From Phytophthora hibernalis (Eukaryota; Oomycota; Peronosporomycetes; Peronosporales; Peronosporaceae), in assembly GCA_012656075.1 (NCBI GenBank), contig JAAKBF010000081.1:58088-122087 (forward strand): a stretch of 64,000 nt of DNA. The letters are read 5' to 3'. Positions 43,659-54,812 of this stretch are shown piece after piece. Each line of letters starts with the position of its first letter. Position 1 is the stretch's first letter. Both the position numbers and the translations under genes were made by a program. The notes under the pieces are model-generated. The model saw only the letters and a list, made by a program, of their open reading frames with translations, was not told where the DNA came from and made no database searches.

Positions 43659-45563
43659 ATGAGTTCAGGTTTCTCTTATCCCAAGCCAATATTTTCATCG
43701 CCTATCTATAACCCTGCATTCTTTTTAACGTTGGATGCCAGTGGATATCTAACATACGACTATGCTCAGACGCTTTATCTCGCTAAGAATGATTACCGCT
43801 TGACTTATATTACAGGAATTACGCCAGGAACAGCAACGCAAGGTGTAGCTCTTATTCCAGGTACTAATAATGATATCAGTGGAATTGGGGCATTATCATG
43901 TACCAGTCTGACTGTGAATGGCTCCAGCGTATCATCTGCCCCCACTTACGTCTTCAGTATCACGCCTGGATCGGCAGCAAACAACAAGGCGCTCGTGCTT
44001 GATGGATCAGGATCGATAGGGACGATAACATCACTGACAGCGACTTCGATCACAACGGACACGATCACAAAATCCGAACGCTGAGTATAACGCCTACTAC
44101 ATTAAACCTCAATCCAACGACGCTACAGATCCAAGGAACTACATTATCCACGACAGCAGCAGAGCTCAATGCTTTAAGTGGATGCATATCAACAGCAACA
44201 GAGCTCAACTACAATCATCTCGCTACCTTGGGCACATTTCAAGTATCAAAAACAATGACATTAGATGCATCGGGGAGGGGAATCATGCCACTTGGCACGG
44301 CGGATTCAAATTGTCTTCGATTTTACGGAGGAACCACTAATCGTGAGACCATGAACATTTATAGAGTTTCTGATAGCAATGGATTGGTTATAGCATCACG
44401 TACAACCTCTACGTCAAATAACAAGACGTATCCTCTCCTCTCTAATTTCAACGGACAACCCAGCTACGTTCGTTGCCGGAATATCGGCTTCTGCTGCAGA
44501 TTTGTTGCTGATCAATTGGAACGATAAACCAGCTGGTGGCTTCACATCACAAACGCATCGCATGTGCTTCGATATTGGCTTTACAAGGTCGTACAAGTCA
44601 GGATATCCGCATACATTTAGCCTGGTATCATCGGCTGATGCTATATGCATTGGACCAAGCGCAACGACCGCGACCCCTTCTGGCAATGGATGTCTCTACC
44701 TCGTAAGTGGTACGATCAACAAAATGCTTTTCAATACTAATACCCTTATTCCAGCTCGTACGGAACGGCACCGATCACTTTGAGCGGTGGAAATATGTAC
44801 ATCAAATGTTCCAATGCGCTCAACGATGGCACCACAAGCTTCGATATGCCGCTATACATAGAATCAAGCAATGCAACTGCTCCTATAGGATTCGCTTTTC
44901 AAATATCGAATGATCTTAAGACCACGAGTACGAATGGAGCATACATTGGGACTGTATCCAACAATGATCTTCATTTTATGACCAGTAACAGCAAAAATTG
45001 ACTATTATGGCAGGCGGACGAGTTGGAATCATTGTAGGCGTCCCAAGATGCGGATTGGAAGTATCTGGTACAGCTACATGTACAACAATACCAATCGCAA
45101 CGAATACATACATCTACAATGTCTCTACCAACGCGTGGAGCAATCTTGGAGGCGGACCAGTTAGCATCACAATCTGTGCTCTGTTCAACGATGATATATA
45201 TGTCAATAATTCAGTTTATACTTCATCGGACCGGCGCTTGAAGGAGAATATCCAAAAATTGGATGTTGATATCTAGCGATACAAATTGTTGCAGCCGTCG
45301 AGCTACAACTACAAGAACCAAGCTGGTCGAACTAAAATCGGTTTAATCGCACAGGATGTGATGCAGATATGCGGTGAGGCTCTTGTCTTCACGGACAACG
45401 AGAACATGAAAGTTGATAAGGAGGGGATCTCGAGGGCATTCAATTAGGTTTGGATTACAATGCTATTACCGTCTTAAATACCGCTATCATCAAGCAGCTG
45501 ATAGCTATGGTTGAGGATCAGCAAGCTCAAATAGATGAGTTGCGAGCAATTATCTCTGAATAA
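43659..45563 (+). pseudogene. Fibre-like protein with C-terminal S74 chaperone domain, frame-broken
   Basis: Begins MSSGFSYPKPIFSSP. It continues as Thr/Ser/Gly-rich beta-repeat sequence (TGITPGTATQGVAL, LDGSGSIGTITSLTATSI, TTAAELNALSG), typical of trimeric fibres. The C-terminal 110 residues form a Peptidase_S74 intramolecular chaperone: SDRRLKENIQKL (the catalytic SDxRLKxNI signature, near 45225-45260), SSYNYKNQAGRTKIGLIAQDV, then a coiled coil QLIAMVEDQQAQIDELRAII. At least five frame shifts are needed over 1.9 kb. S74 domains trimerise and self-cleave phage tail spikes and some viral fibres. Here it would be a receptor-binding fibre of the virion. The likely host-range role is inferred. 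Confidence 0.75.
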
Positions 45564-45571
45564 GTATAGCC

Positions 45572-45727
45572 ATGGATTGCGGACCAAGTAAAGAGCTCAA
45601 AACTAATTTAAGAGCGGATCAGATAGTAGTATTCCTGCCAACCAAAAATGCAAATGGTGAGGATGACAAAAAAATAGAGGTTCATCGTGGATATCAAAAT
45701 AGACTCGTGCGGAGTGGTATCGCTTAG
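45572..45727 (+). CDS. Small hypothetical protein, 51 residues
   Basis: ATG 45572 begins 9 bp after the fibre stop. It encodes MDCGPSKELKTNLR... and ends RNRLVRSGIA-like, charged and mostly hydrophilic. It is too short to judge function. The tight spacing suggests co-transcription with the fibre gene. Confidence 0.4.
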   Translation: MDCGPSKELKTNLRADQIVVFLPTKNANGEDDKKIEVHRGYQNRLVRSGIA

Positions 45728-45747
45728 ATAGCGAACGTCTTCACAGT

Positions 45748-46088
45748 TTTAGTCTTTTTTCGGCTGGTAAGCCCACATACGGCCACCCTCGGTTTGCGTT
45801 GATGCATCCACCTTTGACTTATCAAGATCAGTTGCCCACACAGCAGCCTGAGTCTTCTGAGGTCGGTCATGAATGATTAGATTCTTCATGAGAGATTTGA
45901 GTTCAGCAACATTGTTATCGGCGTTTTCACCATAGCTACCAGATGAGCTGGAAATAATGCGGGGTTAAAGAAGAACATGGTTATAGTAAAAGGATTAAAA
46001 TCGCTGCGTACCAGATTAATAAAAGCGAGGTATTCATGGTTATTAGAACGAAGTTCGAAGGATCGCAAATCTGCTCTATAGTAGTCGA
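45748..46088 (-). pseudogene. Small Polinton protein, frame-broken
   Basis: The upstream frame reads LRSFELRSNNHEYLAFINLV then FFFNPALFP. After a shift near 45940 it continues ENADNNVAELKSLMKNLIIH and DASTQTEGGRMWAYQPKKD to a stop at about 45748. The second part looks like a real protein end (about 60 residues). No family is recognised. It lies downstream of the large coiled-coil gene on the same strand and could be its last segment or a separate virion protein. Confidence 0.35.
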
Positions 46089-46134
46089 GTTATAATTTGC
46101 TTGAATTCCTTATCGTCAATCAGTCGATTGCTGT

Positions 46135-47695
46135 ACATATCCACCGTAAGAGATTTGAGCTGTTTAATAATGCTTGATTATCATTTCCTAACTCAATCTC
46201 CCTTTGAGCTTGTCATACTCAGCACGAAGGGTTTTCAATGGATCCGTAAGCTCATCGTGGAAATTGTACTGGAGATGGGTGATTGCAAGGATCTCTTTGA
46301 ACATTTTTTTATCGTCGACGCTGAGCTTATCATACGTTGACTGATCAATATGCTGCTTATACACAAGCGTTCTGATCATACCTTGAAGACTATCACTAAT
46401 AGGACACTTAGGTCCACATTTGCGACGGTTAGGTTGCACAATCACAAGAGTCTTAGCATCGAGGTCAGGAATACGAATGTATTTACTACCAAGCTGTTTG
46501 TAGGTATATGCCGACGGTGTTGCTAACCCCTGAATCTCATTAAGATTGTAGGTTCTTCCACGTCGGACAACACCTTCCAGTGGAGCCACGCCAGCTCCTC
46601 TTAGGCCACGCCCTTTAAGTCCCTCTCCACTAACCTCATTCATAACTCCACGAATGTTTCTTTCATCAAAGTCGTCGACATCGGTTTGCCCCTGAGCCGC
46701 ATTGCTATAAGCCAAAGATTTCGCGTTAAATACCGCTTTAGTAGCTCTCATAGCTGATTTTGCCGCCATTAGTGTTGATCGAGCTGATTTTGAGCTATTT
46801 CCTTTGACAGCTTTCTTAGCCTCATAATATCGCTTTTGAGCCTCTCCGTATGCTTGATATGCTGCTTCAGATTCATCATGAAGCTTTTGCAAATTTATTT
46901 TTATATAAGACTCTATACTTTCAGTACCTTGTCGTCTGATATCATGAGCAGACTTCAAAATGGCATCATTCAATATTTTGAGGTTTTCATCAAGGTTGTA
47001 GCGTCGAGCTTTGTCAAGCTTCTGATCCTCCATTAGTTTAATAACCTCAGCATTACTTGTTGGCAATGGATATTCAATTTCAGTTAGATTGCGATCGATG
47101 TCTTCAAGTCCATCGAGCAACGATATGAATGTATCCATCCATCTGATATTCTTCATCAATGCCTTCAATGCTTCTCCAGATACTTGATCGTCTTTACTAT
47201 TTCTAATAACAAAGGGTTTGGTTTTAAATGGCTCACCAAAATAGTATTGAGGATGAGTTTTAACACCATTCTTAGTCTCAACGATTGGTTTGAGTCTGAA
47301 CGGGATTTTAATACCTTTAGAATGTAGACCGCTGTAGTAATCGGTTAATATCTTTTAGCATCGTTGTCAGCATTTGATAGGTTTTGATCCATGTCTTCAT
47401 CAACTCCAACCATTGTACCTTGTCGTGCCTCTCCTACACCTTCTGTGAAATCGTTCGCATCAATTTCTTTATCCAAATTACCAATTATTTCTAATTTAAG
47501 TCCTCTCTCTCTGACCATATCTATAAAAGAATAGAGCGTAAGTTGCCAATTGACTTTCTTAGTTATAGAGGGCTTGATTTTATTACTTCCCTTACCGAAA
47601 ACGGCAACTGTACTACCATCGATCCATACATAACCATTAGCATCAAAAGGGGTTGCTTTGTTGGTTCCTTTGAGAATAGGAACAATTGTCTTCAT
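46135..47695 (-). CDS. Large Polinton protein with coiled coil, unknown function
   Basis: Two frames join near 47345: 47345-47695 (MKTIVPILKGTNKATPFDAN...) and 46188-47168, linked by GIKIPFRLKPIVETKNGVKT. Together they give about 500 residues, with the C-terminus shifting again near 46195. A long helical stretch (residues roughly 270-350: QKLHDESEAAYQAYGEAQKR) is a coiled coil. A Gly/Arg-rich hinge follows (GEGLKGRGLRGAGVAPLEG), perhaps a protease-sensitive site. CGPKCPISDSLQGMIRTL is near the C-terminus. It corresponds in position and size to the conserved unknown (PY-type) proteins of Polintons, but I cannot confirm which. Probably structural. Confidence 0.5.
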
Positions 47696-47904
47696 TAAAC
47701 CATTGGATTGAAGTAGTTCCTTATTTTTTCAATGATCACGTACATTTTGAATTTGTTAGACGTCTGGTCGGAAGTTGTGGAAGTTGAATTATCAAATGAA
47801 AGCTATCATCAAGGCGTTGCTTGGTACGATCTGCAAGATCTCCCTCTGAAGAATTAGTTCGTTTCCGCTTAGAAAGTCTCTGCTACATCTGATACGGAGT
47901 ATCT

Positions 47905-48642
47905 TTATCTTCCTGCCCATTTCACCGCGAAGCTCTTTTCTCTGATGTAATCAAGGAATCGTACGTCGTTTGTGATGATAATTCCTATATGATCGTAAGT
48001 CTCTTCCCAATTAATGCTTGGAACTAAAACAATTTTGTTCAATCTAATACTGTATGTCTTAGCCTCGTTTCCAATATAATACTTCGTCAGCTGACGACCA
48101 TTTGAAGATAAAGGATGAATACGCATTTGAGCAAGAATTGGATAAAGCTCAAAGATTTCTGCAACCGCTTGTTTCGATCGTTTCTGCTCATCGATTTCAT
48201 CGTTGCCATCATCACTGAGCGAAGTATCATCTGTACCATCGACTGTTGCCTTATCCTCACCAACCCCAACATCTGATGTCGTTGGTCGAACTTGAAAATC
48301 TTGGTCAGTTGTAGCGGGACGTGCTTGAAATCCCTTTCATCTGTATCAGGTTGTGCATGTACTCCAGCATCTACCATAACGGGGCGAACATTTACTGATA
48401 CCTCGGGGTTTGTTTGGGAGTTTTCATCACTCACCGTTTTTTAAGGGCTCGGAGGAATCTGTCTGAGCTGATGTTGAAGATGTGGAAGTTATGCTAATAG
48501 TTTTACCTACGTCGCTTGCCCACGATGCGCCTTCATACATATCACGCTTAGCATTAGCTTGACGAACACGACGTTGAGCTTTTTCAAGAAGCTCCTGTCG
48601 CTTTTGCTCTCTCTGAGCGAGGGATGTGAAATTTGGAAACAT
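47905..48642 (-). CDS. Hypothetical Polinton protein, two frame shifts
   Basis: Starts MFPNFTSLAQREQKRQELLE at 48642. A Ser/Thr-rich linker leads to a shift at a T/A run near 48430, then SDENSQTNPEVSVNVRPV. A second shift near 48310 leads to DGTDDTSLSDDGNDEIDEQK and finally NKIVLVPSINWEETYDHIGI and KSFAVKWAGR. Total about 245 residues with an acidic middle. It could also be two overlapping genes, 48427-48642 and 47905-48434. No family is recognised. An AAGATATAGATAC motif lies just upstream. Confidence 0.4.
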
Positions 48643-48643
48643 C

Positions 48644-48656
48644 GTATCTATATCTT
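48644..48656 (-). promoter_or_regulatory. GATATAGATAC motif before gene 48642
   Basis: On the minus strand AAGATATAGATAC ends one or two bases before the start codon. It matches the shared core except for one base. Confidence 0.45.
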
Positions 48657-48690
48657 GGAAATCATAAAAAATGAGTAGTCTTAAATACTC

Positions 48691-48981
48691 TTACCAGTAG
48701 CTCGGCATAACTGAGTCATGTCGAAACTTAGAGTATGAATGACAAATATGATTTCGCTCATTAAGTAGATTGAGGTAGCGGTCCTTGATGCAGTGAAATG
48801 GAACTCCAAATATTGCTTCTAACTCGTGTCGATACTTAGGATTTGCAACTGTTTTCCGGAAATTGGCCGCAGCATCAAGGTTCATTAGTTCGTTCTTGAT
48901 TCGGCTTACTTCCTGGATAATCCATAGCTTCCGCTGAAGCTTAGCAAGCTCACGGTCCTTTTCTAAACAACTGGAACACAT
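48691..48981 (-). CDS. Hypothetical 96-residue Polinton protein
   Basis: Intact, MCSSCLEKDRELAKLQRKLW onward. An N-terminal CxxC is followed by a helical, charged segment and a C-terminal basic part (GVPFHCIKDRYLNLLNERNH). It contains three or more Cys/His pairs that could bind zinc, but no known finger pattern. It is preceded by a clear TATATAGATAT motif, so it is probably expressed with the other element genes. Function is unknown. Confidence 0.55.
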   Translation of the reverse strand: MCSSCLEKDRELAKLQRKLWIIQEVSRIKNELMNLDAAANFRKTVANPKYRHELEAIFGVPFHCIKDRYLNLLNERNHICHSYSKFRHDSVMPSYW

Positions 48982-48985
48982 TATT

Positions 48986-48998
48986 ATATCTATATATC
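48986..48998 (-). promoter_or_regulatory. TATATAGATAT motif before gene 48981
   Basis: GATATATAGATAT on the minus strand, 5 bp before the start codon. It is the best match to the shared core. Confidence 0.5.
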
Positions 48999-49105
48999 AA
49001 GTCAGATAATTCAAAACTTTTCGCAAAAATAGATCAAACTATATACTTGAGTCAAAAGCTTACAGAGGATGTCTCTATCAAAATTATTTACAAGCTAACT
49101 ATGAC

Positions 49106-50195
49106 TCATTTTTTGTGGCGGGTGAAACCCCAGTACTCCTTTTCAAGAGTCGAGCTCCTGTTTTTGTTAACCAGCCGCAGATTATCTTGCGGTTCCCAGG
49201 AATCAGGTTCATTACCAAGCCATTTTACCAGATATTTGACTTTCCGGTTCGCATCTTTTTGTGATCTAAGATCTTCTCCGCCTCAAGAATATCGCCTCGG
49301 TTAATAGTAGCATCCGTAGTCTCTGATTTAACCATTTTAAGATCATTTGGTGCCTTGTAGAGGGTATGACCATTTTTGAGCGGATTTGGACTCGGTATCC
49401 ATCAATTCCGACTATTGTATAGACGGCTTTGCTCCATCGAGCAGCTTCTTTATCAAACGTTTGCTTCTTAAGTCGATATAGTACATTTGCTCCGACTTCG
49501 AACTCATTCTCAACTCTCTCTGCTTCACCTTGGTTGTGTTCCAGCTCTGACCCGATGACTTTACCTTTAGCCTCGTTTGGGGTCATTTTAATAGAGCGAT
49601 GGAACGTGCTATTATAGTTTTCAATAACATCGCTGATAAGCTTCTGCGTAATCCTCTTGGGAGACATTTTAGTTAGTCTCTGCTTTAATGTCCTGTTGAA
49701 TCGTTCGATTTTACCCATGGTTCCGTGATCACCGGGTTCGTTGTTGTAGTGATCAATGTTCTTACTTTGGAAGAATTGTTGAGCCTGTGAGTTCATGAAC
49801 TCGCTTCCATTATCGCTTGTCAGGATATCAACTGTGTGGAGGAGTACAAATGCTTTAAGCGCTGCTAACACAGTTGTTGCCGTCTTGTTTGATAAGAGCT
49901 TTGCGTATCCCAACCTTGAGTTGATGTTGATAGCAGTCAAAATTGGTCGTTTCTCCCAAAACGCAAGATCCATTTGCCATGAATTGGGGTTGTGTGAAGC
50001 TATTTTGAAACCATCAAATCGCTTCTTCTGATCCTGAAATCGCTGAATATCGGCCTGGTTAGCATACCACTCCTTTACGCTTTTGATAGTAATCTTAGGA
50101 TCTAACTCTTTTGCCTTCTGATACAGAGCTTGTGTGCCGATAAAACCGGTTTTTGGATCATAGTAGAGTTGTTTTAGTAGCTCTTGAGAAGACAT
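49106..50195 (-). CDS. Retroviral-type integrase (rve) with chromodomain, one shift
   Basis: Start MSSQELLKQLYYDPKTGF at 50195. A short N-terminal zinc-like/HTH region is followed by the rve core: WQMDLAFWEKRP (first Asp), VDILTSDNGSEFMN (second Asp), and GDHGTMGKIERFNRTLKQRL (catalytic Glu in KIERFNR). The D,D-35-E set is complete. After the core, RLKKQTFDKEAARWSKAVYT and VQIRSKM form a small SH3-like part. After a shift near 49300 the reading runs into a chromodomain (KYLVKWLGNEPDSWEPQDNL) ending at the stop 49106. This layout is the canonical Polinton integrase, which cuts the 6-bp staggered target seen at the element ends. Confidence 0.9.
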
Positions 50196-50240
50196 GATCT
50201 TATATTTAAAGGAAAAATAACCATCAGCTCGATATATCCC

Positions 50241-53200
50241 TTAGACATCAAGCGGAATCGTTGAAATACCGTCCGACATTACCTGACGCTTATCATAGTA
50301 GTAATTGAGTGCTGTTTTGGTTTGAGTATAGGTAATGATCGATTTTGTCTCTTTCGATAGTCTGAAACCCTTGTTAGTACCCCGAAGTGTGATACGGTCC
50401 GTACAACTGTCTCAAAACCGTCTGGGTTAAGTACATCAACATTACGGCCACGCCCCTGCTGGATACCCTTAGCACTGACTTTGACCTTGTGCTCCTTGTC
50501 CGGTAGGTAGCAGATATAGTTCTTAGAGGATAAAGAGACCATTGCATCACCTCGCCACTCTTCCTTGAATAACCCAGGTGTGCGGCGATCGAACTTGGCT
50601 ACCCCGGCATTGTAGTCTCGCGGGAACCACTCATACTTATGCTCGTCGAAGTGATCACGTAGTTCAGGCTTGATGCATTCTTTGAATGGGTTATCGCAGC
50701 TGAACGCAATATAACCACTATCCGTGTCCATCTCCTGATATTGAAAGTCTGAACGATCAAAGTAAAAGTCGATGCAGTCATAGTAAAACTGAAGCATGCG
50801 TAGCTTAGCGAGCTGATAGATAGCAATCGATAAATGGATCGGGTTCTTGTTGTTGAGGCGACGCTTTTTCATCGTAATCTCACAAGAATCATTAAGCTCC
50901 TCCAACCCGTGGAACGTAAAGTGTTCGATCTTGTTCTTAATAGCTTTATCGTTCGACTCATACTTGACCACTTTGTGCTTGCTCATATCCATTCCTGATC
51001 GACCGAAAGCACTGTTGCCTACAAGTTTCATCATCTCAGCAATCATCGCCTTCGACTTATCAACATCCCCTCTCGTCGAGCGTTTGATACAGCCTCCATA
51101 AATGGAGCAAAAGCCTTGTGGGGTTCGCTTTGACGAAGCTGTAAGTCTTAGTGATCTCCAAGCCATGAGAGAGATACCACTTGAGCAAAGGTGCGTATAT
51201 GAGAATCTTTTCACCAAAGTAGCTACCTATCAGCTTACGAGCTGGTTTTGCTCGGCTTTGCTTACGTGCCTCTTTGTACTTGTACATGTGATGACCGATG
51301 ACACTCTCATCAGCACAATCGATTAGCGTGTTTTTGAAAATTGGGGTCATCTCACTGAAGTACTCTTTCAAGTGCTCTGGTGTTTCAATATCACATTCAA
51401 GAAAGCCAAAATCTTGTCAGCAACGATGTCCTCGACAATGCCGGTATAAGCCTCGATCGTAGTCAATCGTCCGCATGGCATCTCATTACCAAGTGCCCAT
51501 AGGTAAAGAGCGTTAGCATCGTATCCGATAATTTTCTTACAGAGCTTGCCACCTCGAATCTTCGTCTCATTGCGCTTAGCGTAGCGATTGAAGATAATAG
51601 ATGGGCCTCCAGCAATGTTGGCTTTCATCTTAGCGTAGATGTCTTTTTCCTCCTTATCAATGCTATACACCAATCTGTCCGAGTTGAACTCAAGCAACTT
51701 CTTATAGCGGAATCCCTTGAGCGACATGTCCTTACGCGCGGTGTTGCACTTGATACAGCTGACCAATACGTTGCCATCGATGTGTCCAAGCTTGTTGTTA
51801 ATACGATCTGCTGAAGCGGTATCGGCGGTCAGCTGGCAGTAGCATAAACCACACAGATACTTTTGCTTTTGCATCAATGAATCCAAGTGATCAAATGTCA
51901 TACCAAATTCCCGCTTTGCCTTAGCATCCTGACTCTTGTAGCCGCCCATACGCTGAGCTGGAAATTGGAATGCGTTAGCAGGTGCCTTATCCGGATATTG
52001 GAGATTGTTGAAGCAGGTCTGATACATAACCTTTTCACTAAGTCCAGGTAGCGACACTCCATCAGCGAACATATCCAGATCGAAACGCATGAATAGCTCG
52101 CGCTGGGCTTTGATAGCCTTGATGAATGGAACTACATCGAGATTGTTGTACCAGACCAGTAGGTCCTTGATGGATTTCATCTCATAGTACCCCACACGAA
52201 CTTCACTCGTTCGTATTCATCATCGGTGATGCTTGTTCCACAGCTTGCTATCAAAAGCTGACTTAGGCGGGATAGTAGTCTGGTTGAGCACATTGAACGC
52301 GGTGATGTACTCATACGGGAAAAGACCCTTGCCAAGACCACAGACACATCTAATTTTGTCATCACATTTGCAGCCTCCGAGATATGTCGTAAGATACTTA
52401 TCGTAGCTGGTACCAGCCGGTACATAGTTGCTAATATCGAGCATTTTCATGTTCGATGTAGCAATGCACATGTAGCTGGGGTTCTTAATAACAGATTTGA
52501 TGTTGTCCGTTCCAATGATGGCGAATAAGTCGCTCTTAATCAAGTTGATATCGTATCGACCAGAATTGAAGCCGAACACTGGTACCTGATCCATCTGCTG
52601 CTTAAGACGCCCGTAGTCGGACCTCTGCTTACCAAAGCCAAGACTGTTATGGAAGTGGAAGAAGGTATCATACTTCCCTTCCTTAATCCAACCCTCCACA
52701 TCAGACATCTTGTACTTCTGACCAAGATTGACGCCTGGAATTTCCAAACCTGTCAGACCGTGGGCATTGATAATTTTTTGCAGAAGCGACTTATACTTAT
52801 CGACATTGTACTGTTGGATCTTCAGCGATACATCACCGATGTATTTGAACATATCCGTCAGCAGCATCTTCGGATCGTCATTCACAAAGCAGCGCACGTC
52901 CTCGGTTAAGCTATCAGCGACGGATACAGACACCGGAATGTGTTCGTTCGTGAAGACAGTATTCTCCCGTGTTGAGGCGCGGTAGGCTTGAGGATTGCCT
53001 CAAAGTCATAAACAATGAAGTGGTCGATGTATTGATTGGCATTCTTAATGGAATACTTCATAAGCAGTGATCGTAGTGCGTTCTGAGCTGGTTTGTAGAT
53101 AGTTGGCTCAGCTGGGAAGCTTTCGATATTCACGAGCTCGCACTGATTCTTTTTGTGGTTTTTAACCCTTTCAGCGCTGACGAAACCCATTTCACACTTA

Positions 53201-54205
53201 GGACATTGATACTTAGCCTGAAGCATATCGATGTTCTTGATGTAAAGAGCATGATTCTCGAACGATAAAATATCCATAGCTTCATACCCTTGTCCGATCT
53301 ACGAACGCATTCTACATTTCCAGAAACTACATCCATCTTATATACGTTAATACCAAGTTGGAAGCAGTCTTCAACCTCATCGAGCTGTAGTAGGTCAATG
53401 GGCTTGAAACTCCTAAACAGGCTCAACGAATATTTAACCCCGTTGAAAGAACAGTAGCGCTTGAATGCCTCCTTCACCTGAGCCTGAATTCTTCGAGGAT
53501 CCTTCTTAGGGCTCTGGAATGTATGCCAGGCGATACAGTGGAAGACGCACTTGTTGTTGGTCTTGGGGAAGTTGATCACATGCTTGTTTTCGCGAAAAAT
53601 CTTAGGGATGACAGCTTCGCTATCCCCGAGCATGGTCGCGATGGTAGATGAAAATCTTGAATGCGGTGATCGCCTTTAGCTTATACCCAGAACTGGGATA
53701 GTTCAGTTTGTCAGCCAACTCCATAGAACGGATTTCCGAAATCACCTTCTTTTGAATATCAGCCTTGCTATTGATAGCAATAGGATTATTGAATACATGA
53801 GTATTAGCGAGATTTGGGTAGAAGTAGTGAGTGTCGTCAGGATCGGTCTTGCTTACAAGTTCGTACCGAGAGCAATATTTATCTTAAACGCACTCGTTTG
53901 GGTCGAAAGGACGTTCTCGAGCTTGTTGTAGAAATCAGAAGGTTCAACACCCTCGTACAAATGTGATTCCATGTGATTACCATTGTAAAAACGATACTTA
54001 GGATCAGCCTTGTAGTCGGGCGACAAGTGTTTCTCAAGGGTTTCAATCAAAACATTGTACTGCTTAGCTACTAATCTCTTGTTGATTAGACGCGAAACGT
54101 TGCTAACATAAACCATCTTGCCCGTTCTACCACGCACCTTAACACGGTAGCTACTACCCCATTTGATAGGTTGGATATTTAATCTTCAAGTTCGTATGCA
54201 AACAT
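50241..54205 (-). pseudogene. Protein-primed DNA polymerase B (Polinton pPolB), HNH insertion, frame-broken
   Basis: About 1,300 codons spread over eight or so minus frames. The N-terminus from 54205 is unique (KIFIYHRDH, KHVINFPKTNNKCVFHCIAWHTF). A zinc-ribbon-like CPKCEMGFVSAERVKNHKKNQC follows, then the exonuclease block HFIVYDFEAIL and VFGFNSGRYDINLIK. Near 51720-51900 an HNH nuclease-like domain is inserted (LCGLCY, SADRINNKLGHIDGN, SCIKCN). Polymerase motif A is IGYDANALYLWAL, motif B is KLVGNSAFGRSG, and motif C is EMDTDSGYIAF. The protein ends near 50241. All catalytic motifs are readable, so enzyme loss is due only to frame shifts, possibly assembly errors. It replicates the element in the protein-primed mode. 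Confidence 0.88.
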
Positions 54206-54210
54206 GTTGC

Positions 54211-54220
54211 CTATATATGC
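54211..54220 (-). promoter_or_regulatory. CATATATAG motif before the polymerase gene
   Basis: GCATATATAG on the minus strand, 6 bp before the ATG at 54205. It shares the TATATAG core but lacks the AT tail. Confidence 0.4.
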
Positions 54221-54417
54221 TTGGCTATATTATTCTCTGTAGATATGACTTTATAATTATTTGACCTTGTATCAGGATCGACTTTATATCTTAGTCATTT
54301 ACAAAATATTCTGAAATTAATTAATTCAAATATTTGGCTTATACTTTTTGGAGGTTTTAAGCCATTGTCATTGACTATATTGGGATTGACTTTTTATTTG
54401 TGAAAAAAATTAATTAA

Positions 54418-54630
54418 TTAGTTAAGTTCGGTTTCGTTGTTAGGTTCGGGTTTGTCTTCAATAAGTTCGGTTTTAGGCTTACGCTTTCGAGCTCGAATTT
54501 GGTCTCTATTCTTGTCGTCGTAGCTCTTTTGATACGACAAGCGAGCGTCGCGTGTGCGCTGGTAGTAGCGCTTCTGTGCTGCCTTAATGCGCTCTTTGTT
54601 AGCGAGGTATTGTTCAGGTGAGTACGTCAT
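54418..54630 (-). CDS. Small basic protein with YxxNKERI motif
   Basis: 70 residues from the internal ATG at 54630 (MTYSPEQYLANKERIKAAQK), then RYYQRTRDARLSYQKSY and a Lys/Arg-rich tail ending in acidic and Asn residues. This helical, tyrosine- and lysine-rich style is common in giant viruses and their relatives, and likely binds DNA or RNA. The upstream frame to 54672 is open but gives no family sequence. It is the last element gene of viral type before the Crinkler. Confidence 0.5.
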   Translation of the reverse strand: MTYSPEQYLANKERIKAAQKRYYQRTRDARLSYQKSYDDKNRDQIRARKRKPKTELIEDKPEPNNETELN

Positions 54631-54812
54631 CAGTAGTATATTATTAACTTTATATTTATCAGAAAAATGCATTAATTAATTGGTGACTCACTCAAATGGA
54701 AATTCACTATCTTTCAACCACAATCACATGCAAAACAATCGCGACCAATGAGCTCATCACAGATATTGAAAGATACTCGTAGATGCATTCACTACATGGC
54801 ACTGTATACAGA

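Noticed and set aside
38100..54700. Polinton limits at the first and last viral-type genes
   Set aside because: The terminal repeats and GCTCAC duplication show the element really extends to 37902 and 56502, taking in the Crinkler.
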